Source of the DNA: JAGTVG01 sp965365275 | GTDB taxonomy: Bacteria > Bacteroidota > Bacteroidia > Cytophagales > Cyclobacteriaceae | DNA: 11,058 nt | NCBI GenBank assembly: GCA_965365275.1 | Contig: CBDUBA010000133.1 | Span: forward strand, 1 to 11,058 | Direction: 5' to 3' | Shown: positions 1-6,078 of the stretch, in pieces | Layout of the letters: each line of letters opens with the position of its first letter | How positions within the stretch are numbered: the stretch's first letter is position 1 | Made by a program: the position numbers and the translations under genes | The notes under the pieces: generated by a model | Told to the model about the DNA's origin: nothing | Seen by the model: the letters and a program-made list of their open reading frames with translations, nothing else | The model's database searches: none

Positions 1-81
1 GAGCCAGCTAGCGAAGCGAGCCGGGGAGTCAAGCGTTAAGAAATTGTCCGGTGGATCATTTTAGTGGGGCCGAGCTTAAAA

Positions 82-104
82 AAAATGATCCGGTGGATCA
101 TTTT
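82..104. repeat. Perfect 10-bp hairpin with GGT loop (GATC-type)
   Basis: AAAATGATCC at 82-91 pairs perfectly with GGATCATTTT at 95-104 around a GGT loop. The right arm ends in a short T run, so the transcript could also act as a weak terminator. It belongs to the mosaic repeat and differs in arm sequence from the hairpin at 173-193. Confidence 0.75.
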
Positions 105-172
105 AGCGAGGAGCCAGCTAGCGAAGCGAGCAGCCAAGCCTAGCGAAGCGAGCCGGGGAGTCAAGCGTTAAG

Positions 173-193
173 AAATTGTCCGGTGGACAATTT
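173..193. repeat. Perfect 9-bp hairpin with GGT loop (TGTCC-type)
   Basis: AAATTGTCC at 173-181 pairs perfectly with GGACAATTT at 185-193 around a GGT loop. A related copy at 41-61 combines this left arm with the right arm of the other hairpin type (GGATCATTT), so its pairing is imperfect. Confidence 0.75.
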
Positions 194-393
194 TAGCGAG
201 GAGCCAGCTAGCGAAGCGAGCAGCCAAGCCTAGTGAAGCGAACAACCAAGCCTAGCGAAGCGAGCAACAAAGGAACCGTTTGGAAAAACTGAAACCATTA
301 ATGTTAAACTATTGTTAAATGTGTGATGAAAAATCTCACTATAGATACTAAAGCCATAAATTATGAATATATTTTCTGTTTAAATAAATAAAT

Positions 394-750
394 ATGAAAT
401 CAAAATGGACACTGTTTGCCGGTATTCTATTATTAACCCTTGGGATAATACTCAGAAAGGCAACTGGACTTGGCACTGAAGGGTTGATACTTATCATTAC
501 AGGAGTGGTCTTCAAAACGTATTACATTGTGAGCAAGGTCCGAAGTGGTGAATATAAACCAGGGTATGAACTGATATTTCTATTCCTGGGATTGACTATG
601 TTTATGTCAGGTCTTTACATCAGAACACATGAACCCCCGTTTAGTCCGGCTCTGTTGATTGTTCCGGGTGTAATTTTAAAGGTATTGTTTATAGTTTTAT
701 TCATTATTAAAGTAAGGAAGACCAGGAAAGCACTGGAGGTTAGCGCATAA
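394..750 (+). CDS. Small four-helix membrane protein, function unknown
   Basis: A 118-residue, strongly hydrophobic protein that I do not recognise. Four membrane helices are apparent at about residues 6-20, 29-47, 58-76 and 85-107, with a basic C-terminal tail (KVRKTRKALE). The protein looks internally duplicated: each half has a helix ending in R (ILR at 19-21, YIR at 75-77), a loop of about eight residues, and a second helix with a GV-x-x-K pattern (TGVVFK at 36-41, PGVILK at 91-96) followed by a basic stretch. The ATG is preceded by AT-rich sequence without a Shine-Dalgarno motif, which is normal in Bacteroidota. It stands alone between the repeat region and the dehydrogenase. The TGVVFK pattern loosely recalls the membrane part of gliding-motility GldL, but that similarity is too weak for a name. 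Confidence 0.75.
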   Translation: MKSKWTLFAGILLLTLGIILRKATGLGTEGLILIITGVVFKTYYIVSKVRSGEYKPGYELIFLFLGLTMFMSGLYIRTHEPPFSPALLIVPGVILKVLFIVLFIIKVRKTRKALEVSA

Positions 751-766
751 ATTAGTTTATATTGAG

Positions 767-798
767 CAGGGAGGTAATAATAGAAAACCTAATCCCTG
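767..798 (+). terminator. Possible terminator hairpin after the small membrane protein
   Basis: CAGGGAGGT (767-775) can pair with ACC-TAA-TCCCTG (787-798), with a three-base bulge on the 3' side and an 11-base loop. It lies 16 bases after the stop codon and is followed by only a short T-rich stretch (GTTTAA), so termination is plausible but not strong. Confidence 0.35.
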
Positions 799-875
799 GT
801 TTAATGTTGTTATAATGCAGCCATTATATGAGGATAGTAAAATTTATCTAATAGAATTTCAAAAAACACATTAGG

Positions 876-1802
876 ATGAATAAAGAAAAATGGAGCCTTG
901 AAAATATGCCTGATCTAAGGGGAAAGGTAATTATAGTTACTGGAGGTAACAGTGGCCTGGGATATGAATCGGTTAAGGCTTTTGCCGGGAAAGGGGCAGA
1001 AGTGATCCTTACCAGCCGTTCAATTGAAAAAGGAGAAACTGCCAGGGCTGAGATCCTGAAAAACAATCCAGAGGGAAATATCAAAGTTATGGAACTCGAT
1101 TTGATGGATTTTTCATCCATCAAAAAATTTGCAGATAGGTTCAAAGAAAAGTATAATAAGGTGGATGTTTTGTTGAATAATGCAGGAATCATGACAACAC
1201 CGTACTTTCTGACTAAGGATGGGTTGGAAGCCCAGAATGGGACCAATCATTTCGGGCATTTTGCATTGACTGGTCAGCTTATGGATCTGATTAAAAATAC
1301 AAAAGGTTCAAGAGTGGTTAATGTAAGCAGTAATGCACATAAATATGGGAAAATGGATTTCGATAACCTGCTGTTCGAAAATGGTGAGGATTATACACCT
1401 ATGAAATCATATGCCAGATCGAAACTGGCAAATTTGTTGTTTACTTATGAACTGCACCATGCGTTTAAGGCTAATGATATAGAAAGTATATCCGTTGCGG
1501 CACATCCTGGTGCCTCCAGGACCAATCTGGGAAGGTTTCTTGAAGAAAAATGGTGGTTCAAACCTCTTTTTGCCCTAATGGCTCCTTTTACCCAGGACCA
1601 GGCCCATGGGGCATTACCCCAGATCAGAGCCTCAGTGGATCCCAGCGTGAAAGGAGGAGAATACTACGGACCAAGAGGATTCGGTGAAATGAAAGGGGAT
1701 CCTGTACTTGTAAAATCGAATGCCGCATCTCATAACCGCGATGACGCCAGGAAATTGTGGGAAGTATCTGAACAACTTACTGGTATTACTATCAAGTTCT
1801 AA
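876..1802 (+). CDS. Short-chain dehydrogenase/reductase, retinol-dehydrogenase-like
   Basis: A 308-residue classical SDR oxidoreductase, expected to be cytosolic and to use NAD(P)(H) on a carbonyl or alcohol substrate. The Rossmann nucleotide-binding motif TGGNSGLG is at residues 22-29, the structural NNAG at 101-104, the catalytic serine region NVSS at 149-152, and the catalytic Tyr-Lys pair in YARSK at 179-183, followed by HPG at 210-212. All catalytic residues are present and the length fits the retinol-dehydrogenase/WW-domain-oxidoreductase-like group. An Arg in TSRS (residues 46-49), just after the second beta strand, would fit NADPH preference, which is inference. The substrate cannot be read from sequence. 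The ATG at 876 gives the usual short N-terminal lead (about 16 residues) before the Rossmann strand. The gene is monocistronic and converges on surE. Confidence 0.93.
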   Translation: MNKEKWSLENMPDLRGKVIIVTGGNSGLGYESVKAFAGKGAEVILTSRSIEKGETARAEILKNNPEGNIKVMELDLMDFSSIKKFADRFKEKYNKVDVLLNNAGIMTTPYFLTKDGLEAQNGTNHFGHFALTGQLMDLIKNTKGSRVVNVSSNAHKYGKMDFDNLLFENGEDYTPMKSYARSKLANLLFTYELHHAFKANDIESISVAAHPGASRTNLGRFLEEKWWFKPLFALMAPFTQDQAHGALPQIRASVDPSVKGGEYYGPRGFGEMKGDPVLVKSNAASHNRDDARKLWEVSEQLTGITIKF

Positions 1803-1823
1803 TTTGAATCATGGAACATCTAT

Positions 1824-1841
1824 TTTGATATCGATATCAAA
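1824..1841. repeat. Perfect 18-bp palindrome in a convergent gap
   Basis: TTTGATATCGATATCAAA reads identically on both strands and sits in the 78-base gap between the convergent SDR and surE stop codons. As RNA it could form a 7-bp stem with a UCGA tetraloop from either strand. It is AT-rich with no adjoining long T run, so it may be a weak bidirectional terminator or a protein-binding site. The position is in favour of the former. Confidence 0.5.
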
Positions 1842-1880
1842 GATAAAGAAACGGTCAGAGGAGTGTAATAAACTTCGACC

Positions 1881-2648
1881 TTATACTATTTTATCCTTCA
1901 ATTCCCGGATCACAGTGTGGGCAGTCATATCGGCTTGCGTGGGCACCACAGCAATATAATTATTCTTGATTGCCCAAACATCATTATCTTCCCCATCATC
2001 CAGATAGTGAAAATCTCCTGCCATCCAGAAGTATTTGCCACCATAAGGATCAACCCTTTCATCAAAAGCCTCTTTCCACCTGGCACGCGCCTGACGGCAT
2101 ACCTTTATTCCCTTTATTGTTCCTTTATCAATTGCCGGCATATTTACATTTAAAGCAATCCCGGTTGGCAATCCTTTCTCCAGCACTTGTCGTGTAATCG
2201 ATTCAACGTACTTAAGAGTATGTGAGAAATCAGCATCAGCAGCATAATCACATAAAGAAAACCCAATGGCCGGGATATCATCAATTGCCCCTTCGAGGGC
2301 AGCAGCCATGGTCCCGGAGTAAACGATACTTATTGAAGTATTTGTTCCATGATTTATTCCACTGACCAGCAGATCAGGTTTTCTGTCAGTTAATATATGA
2401 TGTTTAGCCAGTTTTACACAATCAACAGGAGTCCCGGAACACTGGTAGGATTCTATACCATTGAAAACCTTAGTTTTATACAATCTTAGGGTATTTCCAA
2501 CGGTGATGGCATGCCCCATACCGGATTGAGGACTATCAGGGGCGACTACCAGTACCTCCCCAAATTTTTCCATAATATCAACCAGTACTCTGATGCCCTT
2601 GGAAACAATGCCATCATCATTTGTGACGAGAATTAACGGTTTGCTCAT
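1881..2648 (-). CDS. surE: 5'/3'-nucleotidase SurE
   Basis: A 255-residue SurE-family metal-dependent phosphatase that dephosphorylates nucleoside 5'- and 3'-monophosphates in the cytosol. The diagnostic N-terminal motif is present: TNDDG at residues 9-13 gives the metal ligands D11 and D12. S42 in PQSGMG and N99 in SGINHGTN complete the expected metal site. SGTPVDC (71-77) and YSGTMAAALEG (110-120) are also family hallmarks, and the length matches the usual 250-270 residues. It is the last gene of a three-gene minus-strand operon, starting 11 bases after the stop of the secreted protein gene. The ATG at 2648 places the first beta strand immediately at the N-terminus, as is usual. Confidence 0.97.
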   Translation of the reverse strand: MSKPLILVTNDDGIVSKGIRVLVDIMEKFGEVLVVAPDSPQSGMGHAITVGNTLRLYKTKVFNGIESYQCSGTPVDCVKLAKHHILTDRKPDLLVSGINHGTNTSISIVYSGTMAAALEGAIDDIPAIGFSLCDYAADADFSHTLKYVESITRQVLEKGLPTGIALNVNMPAIDKGTIKGIKVCRQARARWKEAFDERVDPYGGKYFWMAGDFHYLDDGEDNDVWAIKNNYIAVVPTQADMTAHTVIRELKDKIV

Positions 2649-2659
2649 ATTTTAAAAAA

Positions 2660-3277
2660 TCATTCCTCGATCAGGGCATTGTAATAGGCCGTAATTCTGA
2701 CCAGGTCCCTTCTGGAGTCTGTCTTTAATTTATTTTTTTTGATATAATTCTTTATCTGCGGTTCTTTCCTGCTCATAATGTCAAAAAGCATAGGCTTTTT
2801 AAGATCATACTTTAAAAAATTGCCTTTCTGATCAAGGAAGAAAAACTCATAATCCAGTTTTGTCCTAGTCATATTTACTGAGGATCTGTAGGCATAAGAA
2901 TATTGTGGTACAGTTTCAGTAACTATCTTCTCCCTGGCCAAAAGCGATAATTTTCCTTCATACAAGACTTCGAACAATAATGGCCTTTCGTAATTCGGCT
3001 GAATTTCATAAGGGATAGAATAGAAAGTCCTGTACATATCCACGGTATTATCATAAATGGTGAAGTACATCAACTTACGGGCACTATAGGTTTGTATTGT
3101 TCCTTTATATACTATCTGGATAAGATCATTCTCCATATCATATTTGATATTACCAGACAAAGTATCTCCATTGGCCAGCGTAACTTTCCCTTCATGAAGT
3201 AGTTCCGAGGGAAAATCCTGAGCTACAGAAGCTGAGATAATTGTTGATAAAAATAATATGGGAAAAATATACCTCAT
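2660..3277 (-). CDS. Secreted protein of unknown function
   Basis: About 205 residues, with no function that I can assign. The N-terminus is a good Sec signal peptide: MR, then a hydrophobic run (about residues 3-14), then SASVA before QDF, suggesting cleavage near residue 19. There is no lipobox cysteine. The mature part begins with a beta-rich stretch containing LANGDTLSGNIKYD (about residues 34-47), a pattern common in Bacteroidota envelope proteins, and ends in a basic, helical tail (KKNKLKTDSRRDL). I chose the ATG at 3277 because it lies 4 bases after the ribBA stop and has AAGGA about 10 bases upstream. An ATG at 3295 would add six residues and overlap ribBA by 14 bases. The tight spacing to ribBA and surE indicates co-transcription. 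Confidence 0.78.
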   Translation of the reverse strand: MRYIFPILFLSTIISASVAQDFPSELLHEGKVTLANGDTLSGNIKYDMENDLIQIVYKGTIQTYSARKLMYFTIYDNTVDMYRTFYSIPYEIQPNYERPLLFEVLYEGKLSLLAREKIVTETVPQYSYAYRSSVNMTRTKLDYEFFFLDQKGNFLKYDLKKPMLFDIMSRKEPQIKNYIKKNKLKTDSRRDLVRITAYYNALIEE

Positions 3278-3281
3278 AGAT

Positions 3282-4505
3282 CTATTCCTTGTCATTCAAT
3301 ATGTCATGGCCCATTTTATCACGCTTCGTTTTTAAATAATGAAGGTTATATTGGTTAGGGACAATCTCAATCCCCTTAACCTCTACAATTTCCAGGCCAT
3401 AACCCATCAAACCGACTCTTTTTTTAGGATTATTTGATAACAATTGTATTTTTGAAATATTCAGGTCACGAATTATCTGGGCACCCACACCGTAATCCCT
3501 TTCATCAGCTTTAAAACCGAGTTTTTCATTCGCCTCCACAGTATCAAAACCTTTTTCCTGAAGTTCATACGCCTTTAATTTATTTAAAAGTCCTATTCCC
3601 CTCCCCTCCTGGTTCATATATATCACAACCCCTTTGCCTTCTTTCTCTATCATTTCCATAGCTCCATGCAGCTGAGGTCCGCAGTCACATCTGCAGGACC
3701 CGAAGATATCACCCGTAACACATGATGAATGTACTCTTACTAGGACCGGATCATCGTTCCCCCACTCGCCTTTCACCAGGGCAAGATGAACCTCACCAGT
3801 ATTTGTTTGCCTGTAGGCCTTAAGCTGAAAACTACCGTATTCAGTTGGCATATTGACATCCGTAATCCGCTCAATTAAAGACTCTTTCTTAAGCCGGTAT
3901 TCAATCAGTTCATCAATAGATATCAGTTTCAGGTTAAACTGATCCGCAATCTTTCTTAATTGAGGTAGTCTTGCCATGGAGCCATCTTCGTTCATAATTT
4001 CAACCAGCACTCCCGCAGGCTGAAACCCAGCGAGTCTGGCCAGGTCGATGGCTGCCTCTGTATGTCCGGTACGGCGCAAAACTCCGCCTTTTTTTGCCTT
4101 CAGTGGGAATATATGTCCCGGACGTCCCAGGTCTGAGGGTTTTGTACTCGGATCGACAAGGGATTTTATGGTCCAGTACCGGTCCTCGGCGGAAATTCCC
4201 GTTGCAACCTTCTCATCTATTAAATCGACAGAAACAGTAAATGGTGTGCCATGTATGGCAGTGTTTTTACCAACCATCAATTCCAGTTCAAGTTCATCAC
4301 AGCGCTCTTCAACCAGTGGTGTACAGATCAACCCACGACCATGCCTGGCCATAAAATTCACTATTTCGGGGGTTATGGCTTCTGCGGCACAGATAAAATC
4401 GCCTTCATTCTCCCGGTCCTCATCGTCCACCACAATGACAACCTCTCCTTTTTTTATCGCCTCAATTCCTTCTTCGATCTTATCTAATAGAGTTTCATCT
4501 CTCAT
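3282..4505 (-). CDS. ribBA: Bifunctional 3,4-dihydroxy-2-butanone-4-phosphate synthase / GTP cyclohydrolase II
   Basis: A 407-residue fusion enzyme that supplies both precursors of riboflavin. The N-terminal RibB domain (about residues 8-205) turns ribulose 5-phosphate into dihydroxybutanone phosphate and shows DDEDRENEGD (27-36), HGRGLICTPL (55-64) and RTGHTEAAID (145-154). The C-terminal RibA domain (about 210-400) opens GTP. Its zinc ligands should be C262, C273 and C275 in SCVTGDIFGSCRCDCG, and C271 is an additional cysteine. MNQEGRGIGL (297-306) and ERDYGVGAQ (335-343) complete the GTP cyclohydrolase II active site. Both halves look intact, so the protein should be bifunctional rather than a RibB with a dead RibA half. 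It is first in the operon with the secreted protein gene and surE. I see no FMN riboswitch in the upstream region. Confidence 0.97.
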   Translation of the reverse strand: MRDETLLDKIEEGIEAIKKGEVVIVVDDEDRENEGDFICAAEAITPEIVNFMARHGRGLICTPLVEERCDELELELMVGKNTAIHGTPFTVSVDLIDEKVATGISAEDRYWTIKSLVDPSTKPSDLGRPGHIFPLKAKKGGVLRRTGHTEAAIDLARLAGFQPAGVLVEIMNEDGSMARLPQLRKIADQFNLKLISIDELIEYRLKKESLIERITDVNMPTEYGSFQLKAYRQTNTGEVHLALVKGEWGNDDPVLVRVHSSCVTGDIFGSCRCDCGPQLHGAMEMIEKEGKGVVIYMNQEGRGIGLLNKLKAYELQEKGFDTVEANEKLGFKADERDYGVGAQIIRDLNISKIQLLSNNPKKRVGLMGYGLEIVEVKGIEIVPNQYNLHYLKTKRDKMGHDILNDKE

Positions 4506-4529
4506 TAATTCATGTATTTATTGGTTTTG

Positions 4530-4537
4530 CAAAAATA
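4530..4537 (-). promoter_or_regulatory. Possible -7 promoter box for the ribBA operon
   Basis: On the minus strand TATTTTTG matches the Bacteroidota -7 consensus TAnnTTTG and lies 24 bases upstream of the ribBA ATG. I see no TTG at the expected -33 distance, so the call rests on the -7 box and its position. Confidence 0.35.
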
Positions 4538-4713
4538 CTGCATTTGAATTTAAAATTTGCTTTTTCGGATTTTCTATGTGATCCGGTAAGCATATAAAGC
4601 AGGACCCATAAGATAAAAAAATTAATTGAAAATATACGGAACGGGAACCATCAAAAAATTGTTACTAATATGAAATGATGTTGAAGTTTGTTGATCTGTA
4701 AACCTATACTCCC

Positions 4714-4899
4714 ATGCGAAATTTAATTTTAATGATCGTTGTAGTTCTAATTATTATCATTGATTTTGTTGTTTTGATTGAGCTATTGAATTATGGCAGA
4801 AATCCCGTAACCGCCGTGATCTTCCTGGCATCGAGCATTGTAATAATTACCGCTATAATAAGAACCAGAAAAAAAACAAGTCAGAATAGTCTAAACTAA
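4714..4899 (+). CDS. Small two-helix membrane peptide, function unknown
   Basis: A 61-residue peptide with two predicted membrane helices (about residues 4-24 and 31-49), a short polar connection (NYGRNP) and a basic, polar tail (RTRKKTSQNSLN). This pattern, with positive charges after the second helix, looks like a genuine small inner-membrane protein rather than a chance reading frame, and no gene competes on the other strand. I recognise no family. It is 114 bases upstream of the cyclase gene in the same direction, but a promoter-like box lies between them, so co-transcription is uncertain. No Shine-Dalgarno sequence precedes the ATG. Confidence 0.55.
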   Translation: MRNLILMIVVVLIIIIDFVVLIELLNYGRNPVTAVIFLASSIVIITAIIRTRKKTSQNSLN

Positions 4900-4905
4900 A
4901 GATTA

Positions 4906-4913
4906 TACCTTTG
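4906..4913 (+). promoter_or_regulatory. Possible -7 promoter box for the cyclase gene
   Basis: TACCTTTG matches TAnnTTTG and continues as CAC, a common look for Bacteroidota promoters. It lies about 100 bases upstream of the cyclase start. No clear TTG is present at the -33 distance. Confidence 0.4.
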
Positions 4914-5013
4914 CACAGCATTCATTTCCCCTGATCCGTTCCTTGCAGACATTCACACAAGTTAAATATTAACATTATTTTGTTATATTTAATTTTCAAC
5001 ATAATGATATACT

Positions 5014-6078
5014 TTGAGGCCCAATTACAAAAGCATATTTAAGTTTGAGATCACCAGCTGGGTAATTGCTTTTACAGCATATACATTTTTCAGGGTTATA
5101 ATTGCTTTAGACTTTAAAGAATTACCCTTTTTTCAGACTGGTTATCGCCCCATAGTTTTAATTGCCCTTAATATCTTTGGTGGTATTTTGATGGGTATTC
5201 TCATGAGTTTCGCAGATATATTTTTTATCAAAACAATAAAATCGAAACATTCCTTTGGATATTACCTTTTTAGAAAGAGCCTGATATATATTGTCTCGAT
5301 ATTAATAGTAATATTAATATTATTTGGAATTGCCATCGAAATCCTGGATGTCCCTATTCGGGAAGTGGCCAATCAATATCTTTTCAGGTCTATTTTTTCT
5401 TATATGCTTTATGCTATTCTGATCAGTATTTTGATTGGCTTCATTGGTCAGGTGAATGACAAGTTCGGACCAGGTATTCTCTTCCCCATGTTTATGGGTA
5501 AATACCATCAGCCATTGGAAGAGGACAAGATTTTGATGTTTATTGACCTGACAGGTTCTACTAAATTCGCTGAACGTCTTGGCCATATTAAATACAGCCA
5601 TTTTATACAGGATTTCTTATTCGATCTGAATATTGCAGCCAATAAGTGTAAAGGAGCCATATATCAATATGTAGGGGATGAAGCAGTGATTTCATGGGAT
5701 AAGGAAGAGGGTATTGAAAACCAGAATTGTATATCTATTTTTTTTACTTTTCAGGACATAATACATGAAAAGAAGGATTACTATATCCACCGTTATGGAG
5801 AGATTCCGACATTTAAAGCGGGGGCCAATTTTGGCAGGGTAATGGTAGCTGAAGTAGGATATCTTAAAAAAGAAATTGCTTATCATGGTGATACCATTAA
5901 CACAGCTGCTAGAATCCGGGGAATGTGCCACCAGTATGGAAAAGATTTCTTGATATCAGGAGTATTACATAGAAACTTAAATGGGAACTCTGAATATATC
6001 TTTGAGAGCCAGGGAATTGCTGATCTCAAAGGAAAAGAAAGCAAAGTAGAACTCTATTCAGTTGAGCGATCAGGTTAA
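5014..6078 (+). CDS. Membrane-anchored class III adenylate/guanylate cyclase
   Basis: A 354-residue protein with four predicted membrane helices (about residues 14-32, 46-70, 89-111 and 124-147) and a cytosolic class III nucleotidyl cyclase domain (about 170-350) that should make cAMP from ATP. Both metal-binding aspartates are present: D178 in FIDLTGST and D222 in YVGDEAV. K268 (TFKAG) and D293 (HGDTIN) fit the adenine-recognising pair of adenylate cyclases, and N296 and R300 (INTAAR) are the transition-state residues. All catalytic positions are therefore intact and an adenylate cyclase is more likely than a guanylate cyclase. The start is TTG: an in-frame stop lies two codons upstream (5005-5007) and the next in-frame ATG, at residue 60, would remove the first helix. 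The 3' end overlaps the convergent protease gene by 9 bases. No HAMP or recognised sensor domain is seen, so the helices themselves may be the input module. Confidence 0.9.
   Translation: MRPNYKSIFKFEITSWVIAFTAYTFFRVIIALDFKELPFFQTGYRPIVLIALNIFGGILMGILMSFADIFFIKTIKSKHSFGYYLFRKSLIYIVSILIVILILFGIAIEILDVPIREVANQYLFRSIFSYMLYAILISILIGFIGQVNDKFGPGILFPMFMGKYHQPLEEDKILMFIDLTGSTKFAERLGHIKYSHFIQDFLFDLNIAANKCKGAIYQYVGDEAVISWDKEEGIENQNCISIFFTFQDIIHEKKDYYIHRYGEIPTFKAGANFGRVMVAEVGYLKKEIAYHGDTINTAARIRGMCHQYGKDFLISGVLHRNLNGNSEYIFESQGIADLKGKESKVELYSVERSG

Larger units (their letters stand above)
1..265. repeat. Mosaic of short intergenic repeats with hairpins
   Basis: The 14-mer CTAGCGAAGCGAGC occurs exactly five times (starting at 8, 118, 140, 208 and 252) and once with two changes (230). 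The 21-base unit starting GAGCCAGCTAGC occurs at 1, 111 and 201. From 201 to 265 the units run in tandem with a period of about 22. A 48-base stretch at 8-55 is repeated exactly at 140-187. Between the units lie hairpins with a GGT loop, described separately. All three frames of the plus strand contain stops and no start-led coding run is apparent, so I read this as non-coding repeat DNA. It could be a REP-like dispersed element, but no transposase is visible here and other genomic copies cannot be checked from this window. Confidence 0.85.

Noticed and set aside
1..265. CRISPR array
   Set aside because: The repeats vary in spacing, the stretches between them are themselves repeated rather than unique, and no cas gene is in the window.
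848..1246. A 132-codon minus-strand frame opposite the dehydrogenase
   Set aside because: It is antisense to the Rossmann and NNAG motifs of the intact SDR gene and has no features of its own.
4048..4581. A 177-codon plus-strand frame opposite ribBA
   Set aside because: It is antisense to strongly conserved RibB motifs and its serine-rich, low-complexity translation is typical of a shadow frame.
4506..4713. FMN riboswitch upstream of ribBA
   Set aside because: The conserved RFN blocks (such as AGGGGCAGGG-like and CCGACCGGCGGT-like segments) are not present on the minus strand, and the leader after the -7 box is too short.
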